Source of the DNA: Liolophura sinensis
Lineage: Eukaryota; Mollusca; Polyplacophora; Chitonida; Chitonidae
Length of the DNA: 64,000 bases
Direction of reading: 5' to 3'
Assembly: GCF_032854445.1 (NCBI RefSeq)
Contig: NC_088303.1
Coordinates: 7,325,501-7,389,500 of the forward strand
Part shown: one piece after another, positions 34,431 to 44,315 of the stretch
How positions within the stretch are numbered: the stretch's first letter is position 1
Layout of the letters: each line of letters begins with the position of its first letter
Position numbers and translations under genes: made by a program
Notes under the pieces: generated by a model
Database searches by the model: none
Seen by the model: only the letters and a program-made list of their open reading frames with translations
What the model was told of the DNA's origin: nothing

Positions 34431-35800
34431 ATGAATGAATGAACGATTATGGCTTAGCGCCACCTGGGCAATATTTCAGCTATATCGTGGCGAGAACATG
34501 TTTAAACCAGGAAACCGTGAATAGTTTTCGATATAATCTGATGAACTGCCAAAACCTAAAGGAAAACATACGAACATGTTTAAAAGCAGTTAAAAAAATA
34601 AAATTTCAGTTAAAGAACCAAAATTGCTTTTTATTGTCGGCACTAAATATATGTAAACTATATTTTCTTATATAGACCAAATGGGCAAATGAAGTGTGCA
34701 GAGAAGCATTAGAGGGTAAGACTAATTTCAATGCTTCCCGATAAGACACATTGTTTTTGACTTTAACGAAAAATGGACAGTCCCTAGAAGAGGCCATGTG
34801 ACCGCCACCGCAATTGCAGCACTTAACTGTGCTGCTATAGTCGACACCATCATGACCATCACTGCTGCATCGGAAACAAAGCAATTTCTTTATACATAGG
34901 CCCTTGCCGTGACCAAAGTTTTAACAAGTGAAAGAAGATGTCGGTTTAGGGGTATATAAATCCACATTAACCATATACGGGTCAATAGAGATATACGACA
35001 GAAGGGAGATAGTGTTGAACGTCAAGAAATATGTATTTAGTTCAGCAATGTTGCCAGATTTCTTTGTGGTGAAGCATTTCACTCTGGTAAGACCCTGTGA
35101 TTTTAATTTTGAGCATATTGCCTCTTCAAATATGTCAATAATATCACCATCCCTATCACGTATTATTCACTGACAAATTCAAGAAAACTTCATGACAACT
35201 TTGACTGTTGTTCCGCAAACGAAATTTAAGAAGTGATATTTGTTCTCTAAAACAGTGGTGTTGTGGAGGAAATTGGGACCACGCAAACGCAAGACGTGAC
35301 CAAGCCGATTGATCGAGCCGGGCCCAACCGACCCCCGTCTCTCTTCACGTAAGCGCCAAAGTGGAGTGTTAGACGTGAGGGTCTTGCAAGACCAACACGC
35401 CCTCAGCCACCATGATCCCGTACTCCGAGCCCTCGGTCACAACCCACGGCAAACAGGTCGCTCCCCGCTTGCCTCTCACACAACAGATGTGAGTCTATTA
35501 TATTCACCTTGCCCACATGATAGAGCTCTAAGTTAGTCGCCTTTTACGGCAAGATTGCCCAGAGGGCTGAGGTCCTTTTCTTTTCATCCCCTAGACCCCA
35601 CGAAGGTGCCACTTGAACCAAAGAGAATATTTATCAAACGATTTCCAATGTAAAATATATTTTAGTACGACGTTGGATGTCATATAACTAACTGAGGGAC
35701 TAAATACGTCAATAAAGACATAAATAAGTTTTTCCCTAAGAGGTGAGCCATTCGCTCATCAGCCACTCGCCGAAGAGAATTTCACATTGATCAGAAACGA
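34431..35800 (-). mobile_element. Jockey-like LINE copy J4: internally deleted (leader, ORF1, 3' end)
   Basis: On the minus strand: full leader from about 35800 to 35195, ORF1 from about 35170 to 34680, then directly the 3' untranslated end (34660-34431) with the ATTCATTCATTCATTC tail. All of ORF2 is missing. The 3' end is recognised by TGTTCTCGCCACGATATAGC, TGAAATATTGCCCAGGTGGC and GCTAAGCCATAATCGTTCAT on the minus strand. Since both true ends are kept, this is the structure expected of a non-autonomous derivative that borrows enzymes from full-length copies (inference). Confidence 0.8.
34680..35170 (-). pseudogene. Jockey-like ORF1 in J4 with zinc knuckles
   Basis: Readable in pieces: the LTRVKCFTTKKSGNIAELNTY region (35100-35035), YISIDPYMVNVDLY, then a degraded first knuckle (HFLLVK instead of CFTC, 34925), an intact-looking CFRCSSDGHDGVDY segment (34880; last Cys replaced by Tyr), and the third knuckle CCNCGGGHMASSRDCPFF (about 34825-34775). 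It continues with KVKNNVSYREALKLVLPSNA and the HTSFAHL region, where it is cut and joined to 3' UTR sequence. The CNCGG.H.A..DCP form is typical of Jockey-clade Gag proteins. Confidence 0.8.
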
Positions 35801-36304
35801 ATGGAACCTTCATATATAACATTCTTATGATGGGCTAGACAAAGGATTGACGTCACAACAATCGTTTAAATTCGTCTAAAAGTAAAAGTTTTTATGGTCT
35901 TCCTGGACATTTTAAGGCCTTGTGTTCGTGAGTTCGAATCAATATTCACCGTATACCATTCGAAGGCGCACTCAGGTGGAATAAGTCGTCATCGCTCACC
36001 ACTCAAACCACAATTCCGCCAGCGTAGATTTCAGCGTAGAAAAATAATCAAGACAATAGCGTGACCTCACAGCAAACGTTTAACTATGGAGAACACACTG
36101 TTGCTCGAAGAAGAGTTCGAATCTTTGTAGATTTCTTGTGTATTAGTAAAGATATGGGTTGTCTTGCATTAAATAAGTGTTATCATGAATTAGAGTGTAT
36201 AACTGTTAAGCAATGGTATAACGTATCGTAAGACAACTATAGCAAAATCATACGTGAATAGTGGTTGAGAGCACATGTGGTTCATTAGCTATCATTAACA
36301 TTAA
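35801..36304. other. Unrecognised spacer upstream of the second RT relic
   Basis: No open frame of note. Its right part may be the degraded N-terminal region of the reverse transcriptase element at 36305, but I cannot read family motifs there. Confidence 0.35.
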
Positions 36305-37135
36305 CATGTTATGCGTAGCGGAAATATAAGGCTGAATATTTTTGATTGGTGCATAACTGGGTGCTCAATAATTTGTCAGAAACAACATAGGTTTTGTAGT
36401 GATATATATAGCGGTCTGCGTTATATTAGGGGCAATAAAGTCTTTTTCAGTTCCACTGCATACAGGGGTTACCATTCATGGGATGTTTCCGTGTTCATTG
36501 AGCTGCTTGAATTTCTCATTAATAACATCTATGTGAAATTCGGCGAAACCATATATCAACAGTGTACAGGAATTCCTATGGGTACAAATGGCTATATTTG
36601 TTACCACTGATTACGACTCTGTGCAGAAATTATTAAGGAGTAATCCTCACCATGCCCGATCTTTCTCATTCACTAAACGGTATACTGATGATCTGCTGGC
36701 TTTTAACAACCCATGTATAGCAAAGGCTGTGAAAAATATTTACGCATCTTCGCTGGATTTAAACGAAACCACGGACTCTCCAGACGGTAATCTTTTCTTG
36801 ACCTATGTTTTCACAAACATCAAAGCAGTTTCTTCTCTCTCCTTTCCACATGAGGGATAGTTTCAATTTTGACATTGTAAATTATCCTTGCTTGGACAAA
36901 AGTATACCTAAGGGTCTTGCATATGGGGTGTTCATATCTCGCCTTGTGGCACTTGTTAGGCCCTGAGTGTTTTGTGACGATTTCAATCAACGTCACAAGT
37001 TTTTACCACAAAAAGTCGTGTGTCAAGGTTATTCTATCTAACACCTTCACTCCAAGTTTCTTATGTTTTACAATGAGTGTAACTCTCTTGTGAGTAAAAA
37101 TGAATAAAGCGTGCAGAATCTCTGGCGCTCTGCTT
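36305..37135 (+). pseudogene. Reverse transcriptase relic, GIPMGTN class, second copy
   Basis: Two overlapping frames carry consecutive parts of one protein. Frame one: RYIRGNKVFF, then FLINNIYVKFGETIYQQ and the palm block CTGIPMGTN (36535-36590). The usual CAPLLADLFLY stretch right after MGTN is replaced by about 30 unrelated bases. Frame two resumes with KLLRSN, ARSFSFTKRYTDDLLAFNNP (36655-36715; catalytic DD kept), SLDLNETTDSPDG, then frameshifts. LYDKRD is lost, but FNFDIVNYPCLDKSIPKG (36860-36920) and KFLMFYNECNSLVSKN (37060-37105) follow. It is related to 9863-10399 but more decayed; the two sit at different places in the two block copies, so they are separate insertions. Confidence 0.8.
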
Positions 37136-37864
37136 CATGATTGTGTCAAATTCCGCTGGATCTGGGACTAGGAGTCGTATGTTCGTATGTGTTCAAGTAG
37201 ATCGCCGCCTTGGATAATATGAACAGTTGCAATGAAAGCTGACATTTTAGCATGGCACACGGTTTGAATACTGATTTCTAGTAGCCTAGAACATACCTTG
37301 CAACATCACTGAAAACTGTTGACTGCTTTTCGTTGCATGATTCCGTTCTATTTCCGTACTTTATGTACGTTTTCAGTTTTTTCTTGGTGGTGTGTGCTAT
37401 TCCTCGTTTTTGGAAAATTGGTCTTGAGATGATTGACCTGGAGCATTTTTTTTGGTTGACGGCTGGTATACGAATCACTGTTTCGACATATAGATTTCCC
37501 CACTGCACAGTGTCTAATGCAGTTGAAACTTTTCAATGTGACTGAAGTAGGATACTATTTTTTCGCTTTTATGACCTATACATTGTTTCAAACAACGAAA
37601 AGAAAGGTAAAACAGATCTGAAAAATGAAATAGAATTTCGAGTGTGTCGGCAGCTGTCAATCACATTTTCAGTGTATAGTCAGTTTCACTTCCCGAGGTG
37701 CACAGTTTCTTGCACTGAGGCCGATTGACCGCTTACTACACCAGCTCATTTACACTAAGCACACTGAGATCTAGAAAGGGATACCGACTCGAGTGAAGTA
37801 TGTTTGTTCACTTTTGAAAATTAATGTTCAGTGAATCCTTGCGAAATAACAATGATGCAAGTTT
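37136..37864. other. Non-coding stretch after the RT relic
   Basis: Frames of 62-76 codons overlap on both strands near 37280-37545 but none is recognised. Some of it may be 3' sequence of the RT element (compare TTTACTGTTTGTATAATTTT near 10439). Confidence 0.4.
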
Positions 37865-39335
37865 CTGGATATAGTTCTGACTTGTTTGTTTACCTTACTG
37901 GTAATATGACAACTGACTTGCCCTTTTGCCCGTAAGAATGTATGGGTGTTCCCAGCAAATGATGTCTACGATCACATAGCCTGGTTGTAGACAATGGGAA
38001 CATGCAAGTGAAGATTTTCGGAAAACACGTACGCCTTTATATTACACCAATAAAACGTGTCGGGAATGTGCGTGTGCTTACGGCGATTGTGAGGCTAATG
38101 GGGTGGTAGTGAGGAGTCTTTAAGAGTTCCTGCCTACCGAACATGGATGTAGAGAAGATGTCTATCTTATTCAAGCCGTTAGGTAATCATTTCGTTACAT
38201 GTTTGTGGGAAGCCAGAGGACGGCTGGTCAGGGACATCTGTGACAGCTTTACAATCCATTCGAGATAACGATTCCGCTGTTTGAAATTCCCACCAGGACG
38301 GTCGACGGAGGCCCAAATGTGTCTGTGGGAAGAATATTGACACGTGGCTGTTGCTCCTTGGTAGTTTTACAACCCGATTTGCCGAAACCATCGCCAGGAC
38401 TCAAAGCGCTACTTGTTTGTCTGATTGAGGCTTAGCGTTGCTTTGAAACAGTTTAGGTCCTATCACGACGGCATTTTCTGTGACACATTGTGAACATATT
38501 TATGTACACCCCCACCCAGTCGGAAACGGGCAACGTTACAAAACTGCGTCAATGTTCTTCTTTGTAACTTTCCTCGTAAATCACGTCGTCTTGTAGTATT
38601 TTACCCTATGGATGAAATCATTTACAAAAAAAGGTAAGACAGGCAGGAGTTACAAAATTTTTAAGCAGTGGCCACATTGCCTGGCCAGCTTCACGAACGC
38701 TTATCACCAGGAATCGTATAGTACCAAGCTAACAAACTTGGGATTGAACTTAGGATCTTACAGACACCAAGGAAGATCTGATCAATAAATGTTTAATAAT
38801 ATTTAAGGTCATTTAGGAACCAATCCTAAAAATTTATATAATGAGACAAAAATTTTTGTCTTTTTCATTTAGTGTTTGACATTAAATATAGAACTTCCAT
38901 GTACATTAAGGATTCATTGTCTCTGGAGAACTGGCCATGTAAAAAAGCAGTCATTTATAAATTACAATTTTAGGGGATGCAATCAACATTGACTTATTTT
39001 CAATATTTCCAAATATGACCTACAGGTTTATGTTCTTCTCCGCGATTGTAGTTTAAAGATTACCCCTTCAAAAATTACAGCTATAGAGTGTTCAATGTGT
39101 GCTGAGATAGTAGTGATAATGTCAGTACTCAAATCATTAGTGGAGATGTAACCCTGCGCATCACGCATATTTTTGTGTGGTACGTCTCTGGTTACAAAAA
39201 TGTAATTTGCTGCAATGTCTAAAAGACTGTCAAGGAATTAAGACTCAAGAGAAATAATGAACATAATAGCAGTAATGTAAGTGCTAAGTGTTTTGAAAGC
39301 CAGGCGAATCAATCACCTTAGCCCTATAGATAACA
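37865..39335. repeat. Ancient duplicated block, copy 2, segment C/D
   Basis: Single-unit partner of the tandem pair 4690-5900 / 6310-7285. Landmarks: ATAGCCTGGTTGTAGACAAT (37976) against AAAGCCTAGTTGTCGACTAT (4782); TACGCCTTTATATTACACC against TACGCTTTTATCACCCTTT; GACATCTGTGACAGCTTTAC (38232) against GACATCCTTGACAGCTTTAC (6423); GTGTTTTGAAAGCCAGGCGA, ATCAATCACC (39289) against ACATTTTGAGAGTCAGGACA, ATCAAACACC (7253). Confidence 0.65.
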
Positions 39336-39689
39336 TGTAAAACTAGATCTTACAGTAAATATCCTGTGACAAGCTTAAATGCTGTGGTTTGGCAAGGTAG
39401 TAAAATTGAGTGTATGAAGTGTATTCCCTTGTACAGAATAGGTACTCTGACCAACTGTTCGTGGAGGACATTAGGGTTTCTTATGAAGTACTTGATGCTT
39501 GCATCTTTACATTTATTTATGTGATTAGAATGAATCAGAAGTTATTGGTATAGACTGACCTATATTTTAAATACGATATGGTTGTAAACCAGCCATATCT
39601 GACAAGGACACTTTTGTTTATGTCTTCGAATGATTTTGGTAAAACGGAGAGGGGAAAAAAAGAGACACTTCTAGCCAACCGAGGTACCT
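39336..39689. other. Spacer, nothing recognised
   Basis: It lies where copy 1 carries a SINE (7286-7415). No gene, repeat or transposon end is visible. Confidence 0.4.
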
Positions 39690-40412
39690 ACTGACACCTA
39701 AAATTATCAGTTACAGAATTAGCTGTATATCACATATTATGGTTTATTAAAAAACTAAGAGCCTGGTGATTTGTTACTCGTCTAAGAAAACTTGACATAG
39801 ATGTTATGATAACGGCCTCCGCTTGGTAGGCGAAAGAAACACGGGTGGACGGAAACGACGTCAGGCACAAAAGCTCAGCAGAACTCTGAAGATCGGATCT
39901 ATTTACTGGTTATGTGTTTCTCGTTGTTAATGAGAAACACTATGTATATACTAAGGCAATAGTTGGCTCCGCTTACCAAGGGTTTTTTGCAGGAGGATAA
40001 ACGTCATAAAAGTACACCGCGAGAAGAAAGATTGATGCGGTCTACAGTAAGATGTTAATCAAATTGGACTCCACTAGCAGACAGGAACATCCCTTTAGTA
40101 TCCAGACTGTCTGGTGAACGAGAATGCATATGGTGGATTCAAGACACCTTGTGTAAAAATAAAGGTAGGATAACTTGAAACAATCCTGACCCAGGGCGGT
40201 GCTGGAATTTTACATAGGATGTGAATTCTACATAGAATTTGAGGATGTTATAACCAGCGGCCTGACAAAGGCCGGTACTAGAATTTTACATAGAATGTAA
40301 AGATGATATAGCCGGTGACCTGTGAACCAACAGAAATATCTGTCTTAATCCTAATCTCAAACGTCAACATTTTGGTTCTGCTGGAGCAGTAATCCTCGTT
40401 GGCATCATGAAT
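39690..40412. repeat. Ancient duplicated block, copy 2, segment E
   Basis: Partner of 7690-8335. It contains a local near-duplication (GGAATTTTACATAGGATGTG at 40205 and AGAATTTTACATAGAATGTA at 40280, about 75 bp apart) that is single in copy 1. Confidence 0.8.
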
Positions 40413-40791
40413 CACTCAATCCGGTGTGGAAAGTCTTCACGTTGTTACATACATGGCCGTACATTTAAAAATAATTATCAGACTACAATCTTAGCTGATG
40501 TTTATGCCAGGCTGTCTTTCAAACTATATTGTTTTAAGACATTTGTCTTATTAATCTTTAAAAGATGTGGAAAAAGAGAGAGGACAAAATTGGATGAGGA
40601 ATAAAAGGAAATACTAGTAGTACGGCGAAGTTGGCCAATTCCTAACATATATGTACAAGATTATATATTGCGGCAATATCAAATATTTTTAAGGCCAATG
40701 TTTTACTTGAATAAAAACTAACCAACAATAAACTCTTTACAAAAAAAATAAAATTACGTTGATCGTGTAAAAGATTGTGTGGAAAGTAGCA

Positions 40792-41031
40792 CAGTACAGT
40801 TGGACGTCATCATGTAGGGCCTTTTATCAAAGATTTGCTCACAGCACAGTTGGAGGTCATAATGTAGGGCCAGGTATCAAAGATTTGCTCAAAGCACAGT
40901 TGGACGTCATCATGTAGGGCTAGGTGTCAAAGATTTGCTCACAGCACAGTTGGGCGTCATCATGTAGGGTCAGGTGTCAAAGATATTCTCACAGCACAGT
41001 TGGACGTCATCATGTAGGGTCAGGCATCACC
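40792..41031. repeat. 50-bp tandem repeat, about 4.8 units
   Basis: Units start at 40792, 40842, 40892, 40942 and 40992: CAGCACAGTTGGACGTCATC, ATGTAGGGCCAGGTATCAAA, GATTTGCTCA. Differences between units are few. No equivalent is seen in copy 1 near 8.4-9 kb, so it arose locally. Confidence 0.95.
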
Positions 41032-41385
41032 AGGGAAGTGAAAAACAGTGTATACTTTGGTCGAATGACAAAGGAGTCTGGTCATGGTAACCGTTGTCAT
41101 GGCAATTAGGACAGATCTAAGGTGTGTCAAGTGCTTTGGTAAACATCCCCGATACAGCAAAATTCCTTCAGAAGCAGTGTTGTTTGGTGTTGTCCAGAGC
41201 AAATATTTGGTAAGCTGTTTACTTTTAAGGAAATTTATAGATAAATAACTTCTGCTGAATGCTTCCGTTGTGCGAACAATGTCACAGTTTGAGTTGTGCC
41301 ATTCCAGTTGAATTTGTTGAGCTACGATTGAAAAGACATTGACTCCTTGCCTTTGACAAACTGAACATTTTGCAAAGCTTTTCAC
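41020..41385 (-). CDS. Hypothetical 121-codon open frame, weak
   Basis: Starts MKSFAKCSVCQRQGVNVFSI. The C-x2-C-Q pattern faintly recalls the zinc-binding region of retroviral-type integrases, but the upstream histidine pair and any downstream DDE core are absent, and upstream codons are stop-rich. The 3' part overlaps the tandem repeat edge. I consider it a chance frame or an unrecognisable relic. Confidence 0.1.
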   Translation of the reverse strand: MKSFAKCSVCQRQGVNVFSIVAQQIQLEWHNSNCDIVRTTEAFSRSYLSINFLKSKQLTKYLLWTTPNNTASEGILLYRGCLPKHLTHLRSVLIAMTTVTMTRLLCHSTKVYTVFHFPGDA

Positions 41386-41703
41386 ATTATTCTTGAACTG
41401 TTATGAAGAGCCAACGAAATGCACATGTATGCGGGAAAAAACGTGTATTATTTAACAGGTATAATTTTCTTTGGAAAGGAAGAGAAATGCAAATGAACTG
41501 TCTACCTTTAAGGACAGTTGTATACAAATGTTCCAACGCATTTTGTAGCATGTCTTGGCCCTTTCAACCTGTCCTGCTGTATTATTATAACATTTTATCG
41601 AAGAAATTGGTTGACAGAAGTATAATATTATTTTTCCGATATTCGTATGAACTTTTTAACTGAGATTTATATCAGTTTCCATTCGAATGCGTTTATGTGT
41701 TAC

Positions 41704-41811
41704 TATGCCTTGGGCATGCATACATGCATTAAATAAGTTTTGTGGAAATGTCAAATCTATGCCTTGGGCATGCATACATGCATTAAATAAGTTTTGTGGA
41801 AATGTCAAATG
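41704..41811. repeat. Perfect 54-bp tandem duplication
   Basis: Units 41704-41757 and 41758-41811 (TATGCCTTGGGCATGCATAC, ATGCATTAAATAAGTTTTGT, GGAAATGTCAAAT) match except for the final base. The duplication is recent, or an assembly slip. Confidence 0.95.
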
Positions 41812-42899
41812 TCCAAAGGCTTGAGTTATCAAATCATGTGGTTATAAAACAGAGACAGAAACAGTAAGACATGATCTTTAGATCAAAAGAAGGTCCGCAG
41901 GCAGATACAGTTGCAGATTCACCATGGCGCGGTTCGCCAGATTTAACGCTGAAAAGAAATGTGTTATCAAGTACGATCATCACACCTTAAATGCATCACT
42001 TATTGATTACAAAATTGAAGTTTTCTATTAGGCTCTATTGATGTACACAGAAATAGTTCTTTACCTCAGACAAAATACTGACAACAGAGAATCAAAGTGG
42101 CGTTAAGTCATCATAATTCATTTATGTTAAACCTTAAAAGATCTGTTGGTAAGCAGATTAACTAGGCGTCTATAACTCGCTCCAACCTGTACTTCAAATG
42201 GACGGGAATTAATTCCAAAACTGTTTGGTTTTCTTAAAACTTCTAACCACTGCAACACGCCTATCCATACACGTACCTTCGTAAGAGCCTGTAAGTACAG
42301 CTAAGGACTGGGGGACTATTAGTAGCAGTGTGTTAAGAGTGTGTATTACGTCGGCTTTCCATGAAATGTAGTTTTCTGTTTATTTATTTTATTAGTTTAT
42401 GTGTTGGTGTTTAGCGGAATACTAAAAAAATGTTATTTCATACCACGGTGGCGAGTTAATGCTAACAAAGTGCAATAAAGAAAAAATCCAGACCTCAAGG
42501 CTACATTGAACTCGCTGGTGTTCATGGATTCAAATTTTGGGAGATCGATGTACTGCTTGTAAATAAAACGTAACTAAACTGCGCAAGTTCACTTCTGCAC
42601 CTGGTTAGTACAACGTCGTGCACAAAGAATATTTCAAAACATTATGCCCGACTTCAAGACGGATTCTCCTTTGAGAATCATTAATTATGAAGCAAAAAGT
42701 AATACTGTTGTGAATGTTTGTACATTGACAGGATTTAGCAGCTATCGCATAAAATTGTCATAAATTATGGTTAGCTATAGAATGATCTGGAAACTCTTAT
42801 TACCTATAACTTCGCGCCCTCATATGTACCTACACGTGTGCATTGTTAGCACGCAAGGAAGAACCCCTGGCACAACACTTTTCCAACTCAGTTTTTGGA
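41812..42899. other. Non-coding stretch
   Basis: No gene is recognised. It includes 42533-42586, a 54-bp segment found again inside a SINE at 44099-44153 (see below). Confidence 0.4.
42533..42586 (+). repeat. Local partner of a 54-bp insertion in a SINE
   Basis: The stretch starting AAATTTTGGGAGATCGATGT and ending AACTAAACTGCGCAA recurs at 44099-44153 with about three differences (AAATAAAACG here, AAATGAAAGG there). This copy sits in unique sequence, so it is the likely donor. Confidence 0.85.
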
Positions 42900-42946
42900 A
42901 ACCTTTCGTGCCTAAATTAATTCTTGTATATAATCTACTAATAATG

Positions 42947-43245
42947 TACTGGAGTTCCACAAAATTCTGTTCGTGGTCCTCTGCTATTTATTCTTTATAT
43001 ATATTCTTTATTATACCCTTATTTATCCCTTACTTACATAATGCAACGTTGTGTAGGGTAATACTTACACAACGCACCTCCTCCCCCTGATACGCATTCA
43101 AAAACATGTTTATCATCATAACATATACACTTTCTTTACCAGTATCCTCTTAATTTATGTATGCATTTGATGTAATGTGCTTTGTTGTTCTCTGTTGCAT
43201 TTCTGGTAAAATAAATAAATAATAATAATAATAGTTCATTTTTCT
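42947..43245 (+). pseudogene. Internally deleted CR1/L2-like LINE fragment
   Basis: A short reverse transcriptase block is readable: GVPQNSVRGPLLFILYI (about 42952-43002; family form GVPQGSxLGPLLFxLYIND). It runs at once into AT-rich sequence and a LINE-like 3' end with TTGTTCTCTGTTGCATTTCT and an (AAT)n tail (AAATAAATAATAATAATAA, 43211-43231). The FADD block and everything after it are missing. It lies inside a 107-codon frame that begins at 42767, whose upstream half I do not recognise. Confidence 0.65.
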
Positions 43246-43354
43246 TTCTGGTCATGAGTATGAAAGTCGAAAAGATACTGCTCATGCACTGCAGCGGAAT
43301 GCGTCCGGCCCACGACTGACCGATGAATGGATAATGTTACTCTTATTATCTTCA

Positions 43355-43820
43355 TGCTAGAGTATAGGCCATCACTGACTTTGATTGCCGTTTCCATGAA
43401 ATCTCTTGTTTTCTCATCGTAGCGTGTCTACTTAATTGAACGTGTGTCGATATGATTCCGTAGGTCTGACCCACCTTCACCGGCGCCCTGGATTGGGCTT
43501 TGCCTTCGTGGATTGGTATCAAAGTCAATACATAACGGATTGCCGGGTAATCCAATGTGCCATTGGTTGTTGAAACTGACAGCCTAGAGACTAAACTATG
43601 GCGATTAATCATTGATAAAAACCATGCAAGGGTAGCAGTTCGTCTGTACTCGAGCCACGTGTCAGTAGAATAAACAAAAGCAACCATCTAGCCATGGTTA
43701 ATGCAGGCTCTTCCCTCAGACATCCTGGCGGTATATCCATGTAGAACAAGCATTTACCATATATTATTAGACACTATGCAGTCGCCACTTATCCTTATTC
43801 ATGTTTTTGTGAAGCGGACT
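43355..43820. repeat. Ancient duplicated block, copy 2, segment F
   Basis: Partner of 11240-11690. To the right, copy 2 shows ordinary sequence instead of the 34-bp minisatellite. The 111-codon minus-strand frame in this copy and the 120-codon frame in copy 1 both overlap the segment, but copy 1's frame runs on into the minisatellite, so coding is unlikely. Confidence 0.75.
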
Positions 43821-44055
43821 TATCAAGGTTGCTTGGAAACAAATGGCTACTCTCGCCTGCGTTGTTGTAGCCTGTATCCGGCTTAGATTTTGTGTATCAA
43901 TTGTTTATTTATTTGATTAGTGATTTACGTCGTACTTTAGAAGATTTCACTTTTACCACAGTGACAAGCATTATTATGGGTAAAAAACCAAGCAGGGCCC
44001 GGGAGCAACCCACGACCATCCGTAGGTTACTGGAACACCTTTCCACGTACGCCCG

Positions 44056-44287
44056 CATGCTGGCTTCCTCTTCGGCCGAAAGTGGGAAGGTCTAAAAAAA
44101 ATTTTGGGAGATCGATGTACTGCTTGTAAATGAAAGGTAACTAAACTGCGCAACATGCGGATGGTCGTGGGTTTCCCCCGGGCCCTGCTTGGTTTTTACC
44201 CATAATAATGCTGGCCGCCGTCGTATAAGTGAAATATTCTTGAGTGCGGCGTAAAACAAAAATCAAAAAAAAAAAAACAAAAAAAAA
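44056..44287 (+). mobile_element. tRNA-derived SINE inserted in another SINE
   Basis: Starts CATGCTGGCTTCCTCTTCGG, continues to GGGAAGGTCT (44087-44093), is interrupted by a 54-bp foreign segment (44099-44153), and resumes GCGGATGGTCGTGGGTTTCC through GGCCGCCGTCGTATAAGTGA to a long A-rich tail. Target-site duplication: ACGTACGCCCG at 44045-44055 and 44288-44298 (11 bp, perfect). It shares the GCCCTGCTTGGTTTTTACCC and CATAATAATGC variants with its host SINE, so both belong to one subfamily. Confidence 0.85.
44099..44153 (+). repeat. 54-bp templated insertion inside a SINE
   Basis: Not SINE sequence: it matches 42533-42586, 1.57 kb upstream, in the same orientation. About 15-20 bases of SINE between GGTCT and GCGGATGG are replaced by it, as in break repair that copied a nearby filler (inference). 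Confidence 0.8.
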
Positions 44288-44315
44288 ACGTACGCCCGGA
44301 GAGAAAACAAGCATT

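Larger units (their letters stand above)
43905..44315 (-). mobile_element. tRNA-derived SINE, split by a second SINE
   Basis: On the minus strand the element body starts near 44315 (CTCTCCGGGCGTACG, 44302-44288), is interrupted by 44056-44287, resumes at 44055 (CGTACGTGGAAAGGTG) and continues to the tail at 43905 (CAAATAAATAAACA). It has the variant GGGCCCTGCTTGGTTTTTTA near 43990 and ACCCATAATAATGC near 43975. The duplicated ACGTACGCCCG on both sides of the intruder shows that the two outer parts were once joined. Confidence 0.85.

Noticed and set aside
41020-41385. Integrase zinc-binding domain (C-x2-C-Q)
   Set aside because: The His pair and DDE core are missing and neighbouring codons are stop-rich; the match is four residues only.
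43892-44156. Two overlapping 60-67 codon frames
   Set aside because: They are SINE sequence read on either strand.
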